Source: Candidatus Rhodoferax odensensis
GTDB taxonomy: Bacteria; Pseudomonadota; Gammaproteobacteria; Burkholderiales; Burkholderiaceae_C
Reading direction: 5' to 3'
DNA length: 64,000 bases
Assembly (NCBI GenBank): GCA_016718405.1
Contig: JADKDJ010000035.1
Span: 62,001 to 126,000 of the forward strand
Every line of letters begins with the position of its first letter. Position 1 is the first letter of the stretch. Both the position numbers and the translations under genes were made by a program. The notes under the pieces were generated by a model. That model was not told where the DNA came from and searched no databases. It was given only the letters and a program-made list of their open reading frames with translations. Positions 25,788 through 33,936 of this stretch are shown here, one piece after another.

Positions 25788-26525
25788 TTAAGCCTCGCTG
25801 AACGAAGCCGTCTGCAACAGATTGCTGTCGCCAAAGGTGGCACGGAACAATTCAATACTGTCGCGCAAATCAGCTGCCGAAAGTGCATGACCCTTCCCGG
25901 CAAAAACAATCACGTTGCCTTCCCGATTGGCCAAGACTTCTGCGAGGTTACCGTTGAATGATCGATCTATTCGCTCGATGAATGTCTCGTAGAAGTGATG
26001 GGTCTCATGAAGGTTGACAGCCATAACGCCGTGGTCGCTCAAAACCCTGCTACAGCCGTCGTAAAAATCCTGGGAACACAATTGCGGTGGCTGCCCGCGG
26101 TGATCAAAACCGTCAACCAACAACACATCCACATCACATTCTGCGTGACGTACAAAGTCGGCGCCGTCCGCCTCGATCACTTTGAAACGCTCGTCATCGT
26201 CGGGCACCAGGAACTCTCTTCGCAATGCGATGACATGAGGGTTGATTTCCACTGCTGTTATCCGTGCTTCTGGCAGATTCCGATAGCAATACTTCGCCAG
26301 ACTCCCGCCCCCCAAGCCGATCATCACAATGTGGCGCGGCCGAGGGTTCAGAACCAGGAAGCCCATCATTGTCTTGGTGTAATCAACATCCAATTGGTCC
26401 GGTTGAGCAACCCGCATCCTGCTCTGCAGTTGATCAATGGAAAAGTGCAACGACTTGCAACCCCCTTCGTAAAAGGCAAACGGAATTGGGTGTTTCGGAA
26501 TTTTTGTATCGACGTGTTCTGACAT
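25788..26525 (-). CDS. Spermidine synthase-like (polyamine aminopropyltransferase fold) protein
   Basis: A 245-residue class I Rossmann-fold protein with the spermidine-synthase pattern: SLHFSIDQLQSRMRV near the N-terminus, VMIGLGGGSLAKY (nucleotide loop), ITAVEINPHVIALRREF, an acidic VDVLLVDGFD motif and CSQDFYDGCSRVL. It lacks the full N-terminal beta-domain of classical SpeE, and the canonical substrate Asp motif is altered (LVDGFD), so the activity is uncertain. Similar orphan SpeE-like proteins are common in betaproteobacteria. No clear ribosome site precedes the ATG at 26525. It is tandem with a frameshifted paralogue and divergent from the ribbon-helix-helix gene. Confidence 0.8.
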   Translation of the reverse strand: MSEHVDTKIPKHPIPFAFYEGGCKSLHFSIDQLQSRMRVAQPDQLDVDYTKTMMGFLVLNPRPRHIVMIGLGGGSLAKYCYRNLPEARITAVEINPHVIALRREFLVPDDDERFKVIEADGADFVRHAECDVDVLLVDGFDHRGQPPQLCSQDFYDGCSRVLSDHGVMAVNLHETHHFYETFIERIDRSFNGNLAEVLANREGNVIVFAGKGHALSAADLRDSIELFRATFGDSNLLQTASFSEA

Positions 26526-26705
26526 CGGCAAGAGGATCGCTTTATTGAAAGGTGCCACCCTGCGCTTGTTCCGGTTCAAGGCTCTCGCGGGAGGTCTCGT
26601 AAACAATAACAATGCCTTCGAAGAGTTGTGACACGGCGAATTCGCTCACGCACGACAGGAAGCGCATTTTTAGTGGCTTAGACACATTTTATTAACTTTT
26701 TAGTC

Positions 26706-26734
26706 AATTGCAATTACAATTTGATTAACATACT
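26706..26734. promoter_or_regulatory. 29-bp AT-rich motif upstream of the RHH regulator gene (copy 2)
   Basis: AATTGCAATT, then ACAATTTGATTAACAT, ending about 10 bp before the start of the ribbon-helix-helix gene and matching 25 of 29 bases of the motif at 24791-24819. A site this close to a small DNA-binding protein gene fits autoregulation, which is inference. Confidence 0.45.
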
Positions 26735-26744
26735 GGAGCCCTCC

Positions 26745-26942
26745 ATGGAACTGAAGACCGCGCGCCTGACCGTCTTGATAGACCCTGCCAAGAAGCATGC
26801 CTTCGAGCAACTGTGCGGCCGCCAGGACATGACCCCCTCGCAGATCGTGCGCAAACTCATCCGGGACTACCTCGTGCTTCACGGGGAAGAGTTCATCCCC
26901 AGCGGTTTGGCCAAGAAGACCGGCCGCACACCGCGCAAGTAG
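26745..26942 (+). CDS. Small ribbon-helix-helix (CopG/Arc-type) DNA-binding protein
   Basis: A 65-residue protein. Residues 1-45 fit the ribbon-helix-helix pattern: a beta strand ARLTVLID, then helix AKKHAFEQLCGR and helix TPSQIVRKLIRDYLVLH; the tail is basic (AKKTGRTPRK). Such proteins bind short palindromes as dimers of dimers. TGGAG precedes ATG 26745. The AATTGCAATT motif directly upstream, shared with the Pal-like gene, is a candidate binding site. No toxin gene follows, so it is not obviously an antitoxin. Confidence 0.75.
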   Translation: MELKTARLTVLIDPAKKHAFEQLCGRQDMTPSQIVRKLIRDYLVLHGEEFIPSGLAKKTGRTPRK

Positions 26943-27079
26943 GCTCCAACTCAGGCTCGTACGGCGCGCGGACATCACAGCCAAGGCCAGAATGGTCACG
27001 CCCCTTGGTACAAGCGGGGAGCGGAGACGCGGATCAGAGAAGTTGGGTAGCCGCTAAAATGCTCGCCAAAGGCCCATTC

Positions 27080-27286
27080 ATGAACATCTTTTACCGCCCC
27101 AAATACCAATCCGACGCCACCCAGTTTCTGGAGCAGCTCAAAGCCAGCAATCCCGAACTGGAAGCCAGCCAGCGCCAGGGGCGCGAGTTGCTGTGGGACA
27201 AAAAAGTGGATCGCCAGATCTGGAGCGAATACCGTGAGGCGCAGGTTGCGCAGCGGCCCTACGTCTACCAGACCGAGCCAAGCTGA
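27080..27286 (+). CDS. DUF3460 family protein
   Basis: A 68-residue protein, MNIFYRPKYQSDATQFLEQLKA at the N-terminus, then WDKKVDRQIWSEYREAQVAQRPYVYQ. This is the DUF3460 family, small conserved proteins of Burkholderiales commonly found just before scpA, as here (60 nt gap). Function unknown. The start at 27080 gives the family N-terminus. No signal peptide or membrane helix. Confidence 0.85.
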   Translation: MNIFYRPKYQSDATQFLEQLKASNPELEASQRQGRELLWDKKVDRQIWSEYREAQVAQRPYVYQTEPS

Positions 27287-27327
27287 GCGGCAAGGGCGGC
27301 GCAGGCCATGCTCAATGCACGCAGGCC

Positions 27328-27344
27328 GCTATTATTTCAATAGC
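27328..27344. repeat. Short palindrome at the scpA start
   Basis: GCTATT-ATTTC-AATAGC, ending 2 nt before the ATG of scpA in the place where a ribosome site is expected. No good Shine-Dalgarno is visible. A hairpin here could affect initiation. Confidence 0.45.
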
Positions 27345-27346
27345 AT

Positions 27347-28207
27347 ATGATGACCAGCCTGGCTGACCGCACAAGCCTGGGCGACGCGCCTATGGCGCAT
27401 CGGGCCGACATGCCCGAGGTGATCGATCACGTCGCCGTGGCACGACTCTATGGCGAGCCGCTGTTCGCCATGCCCCAGGACCTGTACATCCCGCCCGATG
27501 CACTGGAAGTCTTTCTGGAGGCCTTCGAAGGTCCGCTGGACCTGCTGCTGTACCTGATCCGCAAGCAGAATTTCAACATCCTCGACATCCCGATGGCGGC
27601 GGTAACCCGCCAGTACCTGATCTACGTGGACGAGATTCGTGGCCGCAACCTGGAGCTGGCCGCCGAGTACCTGCTGATGGCAGCGATGCTGATCGAGATC
27701 AAGTCGCGCATGCTGCTGCCACCCAAAAAGGTAGCCCAAGGCCAGGAGCCGGAAGATCCGCGCGCCGAGCTGGTGCGCCGCCTGCTGGAGTACGAGCAAA
27801 TCAAGCTGGCGGCGGCACGTCTGAACATGGTGCCTCAGCTCGGGCGCGACTTTCTCAAGGCGGAAGTCTTCATCGAACAGGCGCTGCAACCTCGTTTTGC
27901 CGACGTCAATATCGTTGACCTGCAAGACGCCTGGCGCGACATCCTCAGGCGCGCCAAGCTGGTCCAGCACCACCACATCACCCGCGAAGAGCTGTCGGTG
28001 CGCGAGCACATGAGCCTGGTGCTGAAGAAGCTGCAAGGCCGGCGCTTTGTCGAGTTCGAAGACCTGTTCGACCCAGCCAGCGGTGCACCCGTGCTGGTGG
28101 TCACCTTCATCGCCTTGCTGGAGCTGGCCAAAGAGACCCTGATCGAAATCACCCAGGCCGAGGTCTATGCCCCGATCTATGTCCGGCTGGCCTATTCCCC
28201 TTCCTGA
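27347..28207 (+). CDS. scpA: Segregation and condensation protein A
   Basis: A 286-residue kleisin of the SMC-ScpAB condensin. The N-terminal SMC-neck-binding region FEGPLDLLLYLIRKQNFNILDI and the following AAEYLLMAAMLIEIKSRMLLP helix are diagnostic, and the C-terminal winged-helix part ends VYAPIYVRLAY. The N-terminal 50 residues before the kleisin core are longer than in Bacillus ScpA but usual for Burkholderiales. scpB is not next to it. ATGs at 27347 and 27350 are both usable. Confidence 0.93.
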   Translation: MMTSLADRTSLGDAPMAHRADMPEVIDHVAVARLYGEPLFAMPQDLYIPPDALEVFLEAFEGPLDLLLYLIRKQNFNILDIPMAAVTRQYLIYVDEIRGRNLELAAEYLLMAAMLIEIKSRMLLPPKKVAQGQEPEDPRAELVRRLLEYEQIKLAAARLNMVPQLGRDFLKAEVFIEQALQPRFADVNIVDLQDAWRDILRRAKLVQHHHITREELSVREHMSLVLKKLQGRRFVEFEDLFDPASGAPVLVVTFIALLELAKETLIEITQAEVYAPIYVRLAYSPS

Positions 28208-28209
28208 TA

Positions 28210-28258
28210 CCTTGCGGGACAGACCGGAGCGAAGCGTAGCTCTGTCCTCAACTGATCA
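28210..28258 (+). repeat. Dispersed palindromic repeat, family R2
   Basis: CCTTGCGGGACAGACC ... CTCTGTCCTCAACTGATCA, with GGACAGA able to pair with TCTGTCC. It begins 3 nt after the scpA stop. Confidence 0.7.
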
Positions 28259-28266
28259 AGGGTGTT

Positions 28267-28307
28267 CTTGCGGGACAGCCCGAAGCGAAGCTCTGTCCTC
28301 AACTGAC
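28267..28307 (+). repeat. Dispersed palindromic repeat, family R2 (second tandem copy)
   Basis: TTGCGGGACAGCCCG ... CTCTGTCCTCAACTGA, 8 nt after the previous copy and ending 15 nt before nadB. Together the two hairpins fill the scpA-nadB gap and could form a terminator-like or processing structure. Confidence 0.7.
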
Positions 28308-28322
28308 TAGAAAGAACCGGCG

Positions 28323-29915
28323 ATGCCCCATCAATTTGACGTGCTGATTGTTGGCAGCGGCTTGGCAGGCCTCAGCGCCGCCCTGCTGCTCGGCGCCACG
28401 CAGCGTGTGGCGGTCATCACCAAGCGCGCGGTGCACGAAGGCTCCAGCGGCTGGGCGCAGGGCGGCATTGCCGCGGTCTGGAACAAGGACGACAGCTTTC
28501 AGGCCCACGTGGACGACACCCTGGTGGCCGGCGCAGGTCTGTGCGATCTGGCCGCCACCCGCTTCGTGGTGGAACAGGCGCCGCAGGCGATTGCCTGGCT
28601 GCAGCAAATGGGCGTGCCGTTCTCCGAGGAAGACGGCCACCTGCACCTGACGCGCGAAGGCGGCCACAGCGCGCGGCGCATCGTGCACGTGACCGACGCC
28701 ACCGGTGCCGCCGTGCAGCGCACCCTGATCGAGCGCGTGCGCCAGACGCCCAGCATCACCCTGTTCGAGAACCACACCCTGGTGGACCTGATCACCAGCG
28801 ACAAGCTGGCCGCGCACAGCGCGCCCGGCAGCGCCACCGTGGGCGCCAACCGCTGCCTGGGCCTGTATGCGCTGGACGAGGCAACTGACGAGGTGCTCAC
28901 CTTCCAGGCGCCCAACACCATCCTGGCCACCGGCGGCGCGGGCAAGGTCTACCTGTACACCACCAACCCCGACACCGCCACCGGCGACGGCATTGCCGCC
29001 GCCTGGCGCGCCGGCTGCCGGGTCGAGAACATGGAGTTCATCCAGTTCCACCCGACCTGCCTGTACCACCCGCACGCCAAGTCCTTTTTGATCAGCGAAG
29101 CGGTGCGCGGCGAGGGTGGCCGTTTGCTGCTGCCCGATGGCACGCGTTTCATGCCGCAGCACGATGCACGCGCCGAGCTGGCACCGCGCGATGTCGTGGC
29201 GCGTGCGATCGACTTCGAGATGAAGAAGGGCGGCCTCGATTGCGTCTACCTGGACATTTCGCACCAGCCGCTGGCCTTTCTGCAGGAGCACTTTCCCAAC
29301 ATTTATGCGCGCTGCCTGGAGCTGGGCATCGACATCAGCAAACAACCCATTCCCGTGGTGCCCGCGGCACACTACACCTGCGGCGGCGTGCTGGTCGATC
29401 TGGCCGGGCGCACCGACGTGGCCGGCCTGTACGCGATTGGCGAGACCGCCTGCAGCGGCCTGCACGGCGCCAACCGGCTGGCCAGCAACTCGCTGGTGGA
29501 ATGCATGGTGTTTGCGCGCGCCGCCAGCCAGGCCATCACCGAGTCGGCGCGCCCACCGGCGGTGCCGCTGCCAAATTGGGACGACAGCCGCGTCACCGAC
29601 TCGGATGAATGCGTGGTGATCTCACACAACTGGGACGAGCTGCGCCGCTTCATGTGGGACTATGTGGGCATTGTGCGCACCAACAAACGCCTGGAGCGCG
29701 CGGCGCACCGCATTGCGCTGCTGCAAGGCGAGATTCAGGAGTTCTATGCGCACTTTCACGTCACGCGCGACTTGCTGGAACTGCGCAACCTGGTGCAGGT
29801 GGCCGACCTGATCGTGCGCAGCGCACAGGCACGCCACGAGAGCCGTGGCCTGCACTTCAGCCGCGACTACCCGCAGCTGGAAGACTCGGTGCACCCGACC
29901 ATTCTCACACCCTGA
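28323..29915 (+). CDS. nadB: L-aspartate oxidase
   Basis: A 530-residue flavoprotein that oxidises L-aspartate to iminoaspartate, the first step of de novo NAD synthesis. It has the FAD Rossmann motif GSGLAGLSAALLLG near the N-terminus, the SSGWAQGGIAAVW and GGHSARRIVHVTDATG segments, FIQFHPTCLY, the HYTCGGVLVDLAGRT active-site region, GLHGANRLASNSLVECMVF and a C-terminal succinate-dehydrogenase-like helical domain. Its partners nadA and nadC are 13-15 kb away. Its last 49 bp overlap the 3' end of the convergent pabBC gene. Confidence 0.95.
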   Translation: MPHQFDVLIVGSGLAGLSAALLLGATQRVAVITKRAVHEGSSGWAQGGIAAVWNKDDSFQAHVDDTLVAGAGLCDLAATRFVVEQAPQAIAWLQQMGVPFSEEDGHLHLTREGGHSARRIVHVTDATGAAVQRTLIERVRQTPSITLFENHTLVDLITSDKLAAHSAPGSATVGANRCLGLYALDEATDEVLTFQAPNTILATGGAGKVYLYTTNPDTATGDGIAAAWRAGCRVENMEFIQFHPTCLYHPHAKSFLISEAVRGEGGRLLLPDGTRFMPQHDARAELAPRDVVARAIDFEMKKGGLDCVYLDISHQPLAFLQEHFPNIYARCLELGIDISKQPIPVVPAAHYTCGGVLVDLAGRTDVAGLYAIGETACSGLHGANRLASNSLVECMVFARAASQAITESARPPAVPLPNWDDSRVTDSDECVVISHNWDELRRFMWDYVGIVRTNKRLERAAHRIALLQGEIQEFYAHFHVTRDLLELRNLVQVADLIVRSAQARHESRGLHFSRDYPQLEDSVHPTILTP

Positions 29916-31789
29916 TTCAGCGGGCCGGGCTGCCACTGCGCGCCCAGCCAGCCGCGCAGGCTGTTGAAGAAGGCGATCGCCTGGGCTTGGTGCAGGTCCG
30001 TGAGCGTCAGCACCGCCTCGGCAATCTCGCCGCGCGCCAGCAGTTCCGCCCGGTAGGTGCCGGCCAACAAACCACAATGAAGCGCCGGCGTGAGCCAGCG
30101 GCCGCCCAGCTTGAGCGCGACGTTGCCGCGGGTGAACTCGGTCAATTCGCCCCGCTCGTTGACCAACAGCGTATCGAACACGCCCGACGCCGCCACCAAA
30201 CGCGTGTCGTAGTGCTGGCGCCGAGTGGTTTTGTGCACCACGAACTCTTGCGCCAGCCCGGAGCTCTCCAAAGGGCAATCGCTGAGATTGAAGAGCACCG
30301 GTTCCGGCGTCGGCATCAAGTCGGCCACCCGCGCCGCTGACTGCCCCGCCGCCGAACAGGTCAAGCGCACCCGGTAGACACCCCGCGCGCGGCCCGGCAC
30401 CACGGCCTGCAAGGCGGCAAAGACTTCGTGCGGCTGCCAGTCAAAACCGAAGTAGGCGGCGCTGCCAGCCATCCGCGCCAGGTGCCGATCCAGCAGCCAG
30501 TAAACCCCGTCCTCCAGGCGCAACGTTTCCAGCAGATCAAAGTCGGACCCAGCGCGCTGCAGGACGCGGGTCTTGGCCGCCAACTCGCGCCACTCGGCGG
30601 CTGGCTCGGCATAAAAGGTAATGGCACTGCCCACGCCATAGCGCGCGCGCCAGCGCGGCGCGGCCAAGCGTTTGATGGCGACCCTGTCTCGCTCCAGGGC
30701 AACGGTGCGAATCGGCACATTGAAAGTGGCCGCACCGCCGGGTCGCACCAACCCCACGGCGCCACAGTAGACACCGCGCGGCTCGGGTTCCAGTTCACGA
30801 ATCCAGTGCATGGCGCGGGCTTTGGGCGCCCCGGTGACCGAGCCACACGGAAACAGCGCCGCAAACAACTCGGGCAAACCCACGCCGGGCCGGGTGCGCG
30901 CTGTGACGGTGGAGGTCATCTGCCACACGGTGGGCAGCGCCTGCACCTCGAACAAGCCCGACACCTGCACACTGCCGGGCAGCGCAATGCGGCCCATGTC
31001 GTTGCGCAACAGGTCCACGATCATCACATTCTCGGCCTGTTCCTTGGCGCTGCCGCGCAGGTCGGCACAGGCCTGGGCGTCCAGCGAGGCATCCGCATGG
31101 CGTGGCGCGGTGCCCTTCATGGGCTGGCAGGTCAGCCGCCCCTCACTGCCATCCGGGCGCCAGTCGAAGAACAACTCCGGCGAGAGGCTCAGCACCTGCT
31201 GATCGCCCCAATCCAGCCAGGCCTGGTAGCCACCCGGCTGGGCCGCGCGCAGGCGCTCGAACCAGGCGGCGATGTCGCGCACCTCGGCCAGCGGCCAGTC
31301 TGCCTGCAGCGCCTCGGTCAGGTTGACCTGGTAACACTCGCCCTCCAGCATGGCCTGGCGCGCGCGCTCCACGCTGTCGGCATAGTCTGCGTAAGACCGG
31401 CCAAGCTGCCACTCTCCAATGGCTGGTCGCGGCGCAGCTGGGCTGGCGACAGCGCACGCGGGTGGCGGCGGTTGAGACGGTTGTTGCGGCCACGGCCCAG
31501 CATCCATGCGCTCAAACACGGCAAAACGAGCCAGCGGCCAAGCGGGGCGCGGTCTTTGGGTAACGAGTGCCGGATCAAATGCGCCCGCCGCCTCGTACGC
31601 CAACTCACCCACGCACCAGCGTCCGGCCTGCGCATGCGCCTGCACCTGGCGCAGCAAAGCACGCACCTCGTCGTGCTGCCAGGCCGTCAGGACCTGCAGC
31701 GGGTTCTGAAATCGAGCTTGCCAGCGTGGGGCGCCTGGGCTGGCGGGATCGGGGGGGGCGCAGGCGGGGAAATCGATGAAGGCGCGCAA
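29867..31789 (-). CDS. pabB: Bifunctional aminodeoxychorismate synthase component I / aminodeoxychorismate lyase (PabB-PabC fusion)
   Basis: A 640-residue fusion for p-aminobenzoate synthesis. The N-terminal two-thirds is the chorismate-binding PabB domain (CQPMKGTAPRHA, VDLLRNDMGR, ALFPCGSVTGAPK, RGVYCGAVG). The last 240 residues are a fold-type IV PLP lyase (PabC): LETLRLEDGVYWLLDRHLARM, SGVFDTLLVNERGELTEFTRGNV. The conserved Lys of PIKGT is kept (PMKGT). No in-frame ATG exists near the family start; TTG 31789 with GGAGCG upstream gives the usual RAFIDFP beginning and leaves 34 nt after the methyltransferase stop. The glutaminase PabA must be elsewhere. The end overlaps nadB by 49 bp. Confidence 0.9.
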   Translation of the reverse strand: MRAFIDFPACAPPDPASPGAPRWQARFQNPLQVLTAWQHDEVRALLRQVQAHAQAGRWCVGELAYEAAGAFDPALVTQRPRPAWPLARFAVFERMDAGPWPQQPSQPPPPACAVASPAAPRPAIGEWQLGRSYADYADSVERARQAMLEGECYQVNLTEALQADWPLAEVRDIAAWFERLRAAQPGGYQAWLDWGDQQVLSLSPELFFDWRPDGSEGRLTCQPMKGTAPRHADASLDAQACADLRGSAKEQAENVMIVDLLRNDMGRIALPGSVQVSGLFEVQALPTVWQMTSTVTARTRPGVGLPELFAALFPCGSVTGAPKARAMHWIRELEPEPRGVYCGAVGLVRPGGAATFNVPIRTVALERDRVAIKRLAAPRWRARYGVGSAITFYAEPAAEWRELAAKTRVLQRAGSDFDLLETLRLEDGVYWLLDRHLARMAGSAAYFGFDWQPHEVFAALQAVVPGRARGVYRVRLTCSAAGQSAARVADLMPTPEPVLFNLSDCPLESSGLAQEFVVHKTTRRQHYDTRLVAASGVFDTLLVNERGELTEFTRGNVALKLGGRWLTPALHCGLLAGTYRAELLARGEIAEAVLTLTDLHQAQAIAFFNSLRGWLGAQWQPGPLNQGVRMVGCTESSSCG

Positions 31790-31823
31790 AACGGCGCTCC
31801 GGGCGGAATGAAACGAGCCCGCA

Positions 31824-32648
31824 TTATCCCTGGCCGGTTTGCCCGGACTGCGGCCGACCCAGCATGAGGACGGTGGTATAGCGAACCACAATGCGCTCGT
31901 CCGTTGCCAAGGCGTCGAAGATCACGCGCACACCTGCCGCCACCCGTTGCCCAGGCGGCGACTCGCGTGTGGGCATGTACGAGCGCGAGAACACCAGGCC
32001 AAGCAAGCCGTCTTGGCTCAGCACATGTTCGTGCGGCCATTCAAACGTCTGGAGTCGACCTGCCCCGAAGAACTGAGGAACGTTGCCACGGTCCTCGTGC
32101 GCCAGCAAGGCCGCCCGCTTCTCGCCACCGTACTCGGCGAAAACATCGTCCAGCGCCACGTGCAAGGGATCACCCAACAAGCGGTCATTCCAGATCAGCG
32201 CCACCTGCCCGGCCGCGCGCAGGACACGCAGGCACTCCGCGCGGGCGCGCTCAACGTCGAACCAATGGAAGGCCTGGGCCGCGGTGATCAAGTCCACCGA
32301 GCCGTCCTGCAGCGGCATGGCCTCGGCGCTTCCCTCCACGCTGCGGTAACTCGGCTGGGATTGCAGGTCGTGGTCGCAAGCACCGCGCATGGCCGCATTG
32401 GGCTCCACCGCGATCACGCTGGCGCCGGTCTGCAACAGGCTGCGCGTCAGCAAGCCGGTACCGGCACCGACATCGGCCACGGTAGTCTCGGCACTCAGAC
32501 CACATTCAGTCCTTAGCAGTTCAATCATGGCCCTCGGATAGTCCGGTCGCGAGGCCATGTAGTCCGCCACCTTGGGGCCAAAGATCTGGCCCACGCCACC
32601 AGTCGGTTCGTAAAGGTCGCGCAACGTTTTTGCTGACGGTAAGTTCAT
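31824..32648 (-). CDS. Class I SAM-dependent methyltransferase
   Basis: A 274-residue protein with a methyltransferase type 11 core: TTVADVGAGTGLLTRSLL (motif I), VIAVEPNAAM (post I), SAEAMPLQDGSVDLITAAQAFHWFD (motif II region) and LRVLRAAGQVALIW (motif III). The substrate is not evident. The HWFD and RSYMP segments recur in ubiquinone- and biotin-type small-molecule methyltransferases, but I would not assign one. It is followed after 34 nt by the PabB-PabC fusion on the same strand. Confidence 0.85.
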   Translation of the reverse strand: MNLPSAKTLRDLYEPTGGVGQIFGPKVADYMASRPDYPRAMIELLRTECGLSAETTVADVGAGTGLLTRSLLQTGASVIAVEPNAAMRGACDHDLQSQPSYRSVEGSAEAMPLQDGSVDLITAAQAFHWFDVERARAECLRVLRAAGQVALIWNDRLLGDPLHVALDDVFAEYGGEKRAALLAHEDRGNVPQFFGAGRLQTFEWPHEHVLSQDGLLGLVFSRSYMPTRESPPGQRVAAGVRVIFDALATDERIVVRYTTVLMLGRPQSGQTGQG

Positions 32649-32713
32649 GAATGGTCTGCCGGGTTGGTGGTGCGCTGGCGCGGTCTGGTCACGGCACTGC
32701 GGCGCGCTTGTGA

Positions 32714-33121
32714 TCAGGACTCGCTTGCTTTCCTGGGCAACGCGTCGCCAAGGTCAACCCACGGCACGTGGGTGTCAAAGTACACATGCGCCTGGGGCTC
32801 TCGATCCAGCGCGTCCAAAAACAAGGCCCGCGCAATGTGGAGCTCGCCCGCCCAGCGCTCGGCCTTGAAGAACATCGGGCTGCCGCAGACACCACAGAAA
32901 CCGCGCGAGCCGCCCTCCTTGGCAACAAACCAACGCAGCGCCGACTGCGCATCCTGCACCGCCACCGCCGACTCGGTGAACCCTGCCCAGGTGACAAACG
33001 GCGCCCCATGCGCCCGCTGGCAGCGTGTGCAGTGGCAATGGGCCACCCACTTCGAGGGCAGTTGGGCGGTGAATTGAACGGCGCCGCAGAGGCAACTGCC
33101 TTGGGAGGAGTGGTGGTTCAA
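32714..33121 (-). CDS. GFA/CENP-V family zinc protein
   Basis: A 135-residue protein with the GFA zinc-binding pattern: GSCLCGAVQF, HCHCTRCQRAHGAPF and FCGVCGSPMF. The family includes proteins called glutathione-dependent formaldehyde-activating enzymes, though most members have no proven activity. The start is a TTG at 33121 with AGGAGA 6 nt upstream; no in-frame ATG lies near. It is followed by the methyltransferase gene on the same strand (65 nt gap). Confidence 0.85.
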   Translation of the reverse strand: MNHHSSQGSCLCGAVQFTAQLPSKWVAHCHCTRCQRAHGAPFVTWAGFTESAVAVQDAQSALRWFVAKEGGSRGFCGVCGSPMFFKAERWAGELHIARALFLDALDREPQAHVYFDTHVPWVDLGDALPRKASES

Positions 33122-33142
33122 GTTAGTCTCCTGTCTTGGCCA

Positions 33143-33514
33143 TCAATGACTCAGCGCATGGGCCAAACCAAGCCGGGTGGCTGCGGCCTGGAGGCGTTTG
33201 TCCATGGTCCACACCTGTGTGCCGGCGGTAAGCCGTGCCGCCGCGAGCAGATGCGCATCGACATAACCGACACCCACACCATACAGCGCTTGAGTGCTGA
33301 TAAAGCTCAATACCTCGGCGTCAGTGGCCATGGTCACGACGGGCAGGTTTTGCAGGGCCTCCAACACAACGGCGCGCTGCTTGAGGCTGCCCAGCGCAAG
33401 CTCACCCACCACGAAAGGGTGCGACAACACCTGCCCATGATTGAGCCAGCGCACCAAGTCTTTGTTCCCTCGCTGCAGGTGATCGACCCAAACCGAGGTG
33501 TCGACCAAAATCAT
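33143..33514 (-). CDS. vapC: VapC-type PIN-domain ribonuclease toxin
   Basis: A 123-residue PIN-domain protein. The acidic site is complete: DTSVW (Asp5), the Glu of VVGELALG, and the Asp of GVGYVDAHLLAA, with TMDKRL near the end. VapC toxins cleave RNA, and many target initiator tRNA or 23S rRNA. ATG 33514 overlaps the stop of the antitoxin-like frame upstream, the normal vapBC order. The toxin frame is undamaged although the antitoxin is scrambled (see 33511-33699). Confidence 0.88.
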   Translation of the reverse strand: MILVDTSVWVDHLQRGNKDLVRWLNHGQVLSHPFVVGELALGSLKQRAVVLEALQNLPVVTMATDAEVLSFISTQALYGVGVGYVDAHLLAAARLTAGTQVWTMDKRLQAAATRLGLAHALSH

Positions 33515-33699
33515 GTTTGAGCTCTGCGCCGAGGCGTGACTTCAAGGTCAGGCTCGGTGCCACCCAGCAAAGCCAGGCGTCGAGCGCTTTCACGCTCGAT
33601 CAGCGCTAGCTTCGCGCACCAGGGCGGACTTCTTTCAGGCCGGTGATGAGTTGGGCTTTGGGCCAACAGTTGATCATCAAGGGCAAGCGTCGTTCGCAT
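33511..33699 (-). CDS. vapB: VapB-type antitoxin with a scrambled centre
   Basis: A 62-residue open frame. The start (MRTTLALDDQLLAQ) and the end (ALIERESARRLALLGGTEP...) are those of VapB antitoxins of the PF09957 type. The middle does not fit in frame, but the other two frames hold the expected AQLITGLKE and SALVREA. The pattern is explained by three indels: one extra base near 33657 and two losses of two bases near 33628 and 33608, netting minus three, so the frame stays open. Either these are sequencing errors or the antitoxin has lost its central helix. Confidence 0.65.
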   Translation of the reverse strand: MRTTLALDDQLLAQSPTHHRPERSPPWCAKLALIERESARRLALLGGTEPDLEVTPRRRAQT

Positions 33700-33936
33700 C
33701 AGGAGCCTCCAGTCTTCGCGGTCAAGTAGGCATCGATACTAGCATCACTCAATGCCGTCTTTGATGCCAGCGAACAATACCCGAGCGGGTCGAATACGCG
33801 CTCCGCAGCCGCGTTGGACGATCACAGCAGGACGAGGCGGAATAAATCCATGCGTGTCGGGGCTGACGACAATCGAGATGTTGTGAAAAAGGAAACAAGT
33901 GTAATATGCCACTGTCATATCAATCGGGAGCCAGTC

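Noticed and set aside
25538..25909. 123-codon minus-strand frame between the two spermidine-synthase-like genes
   Set aside because: It overlaps both neighbours in the wrong frame and has no family features.
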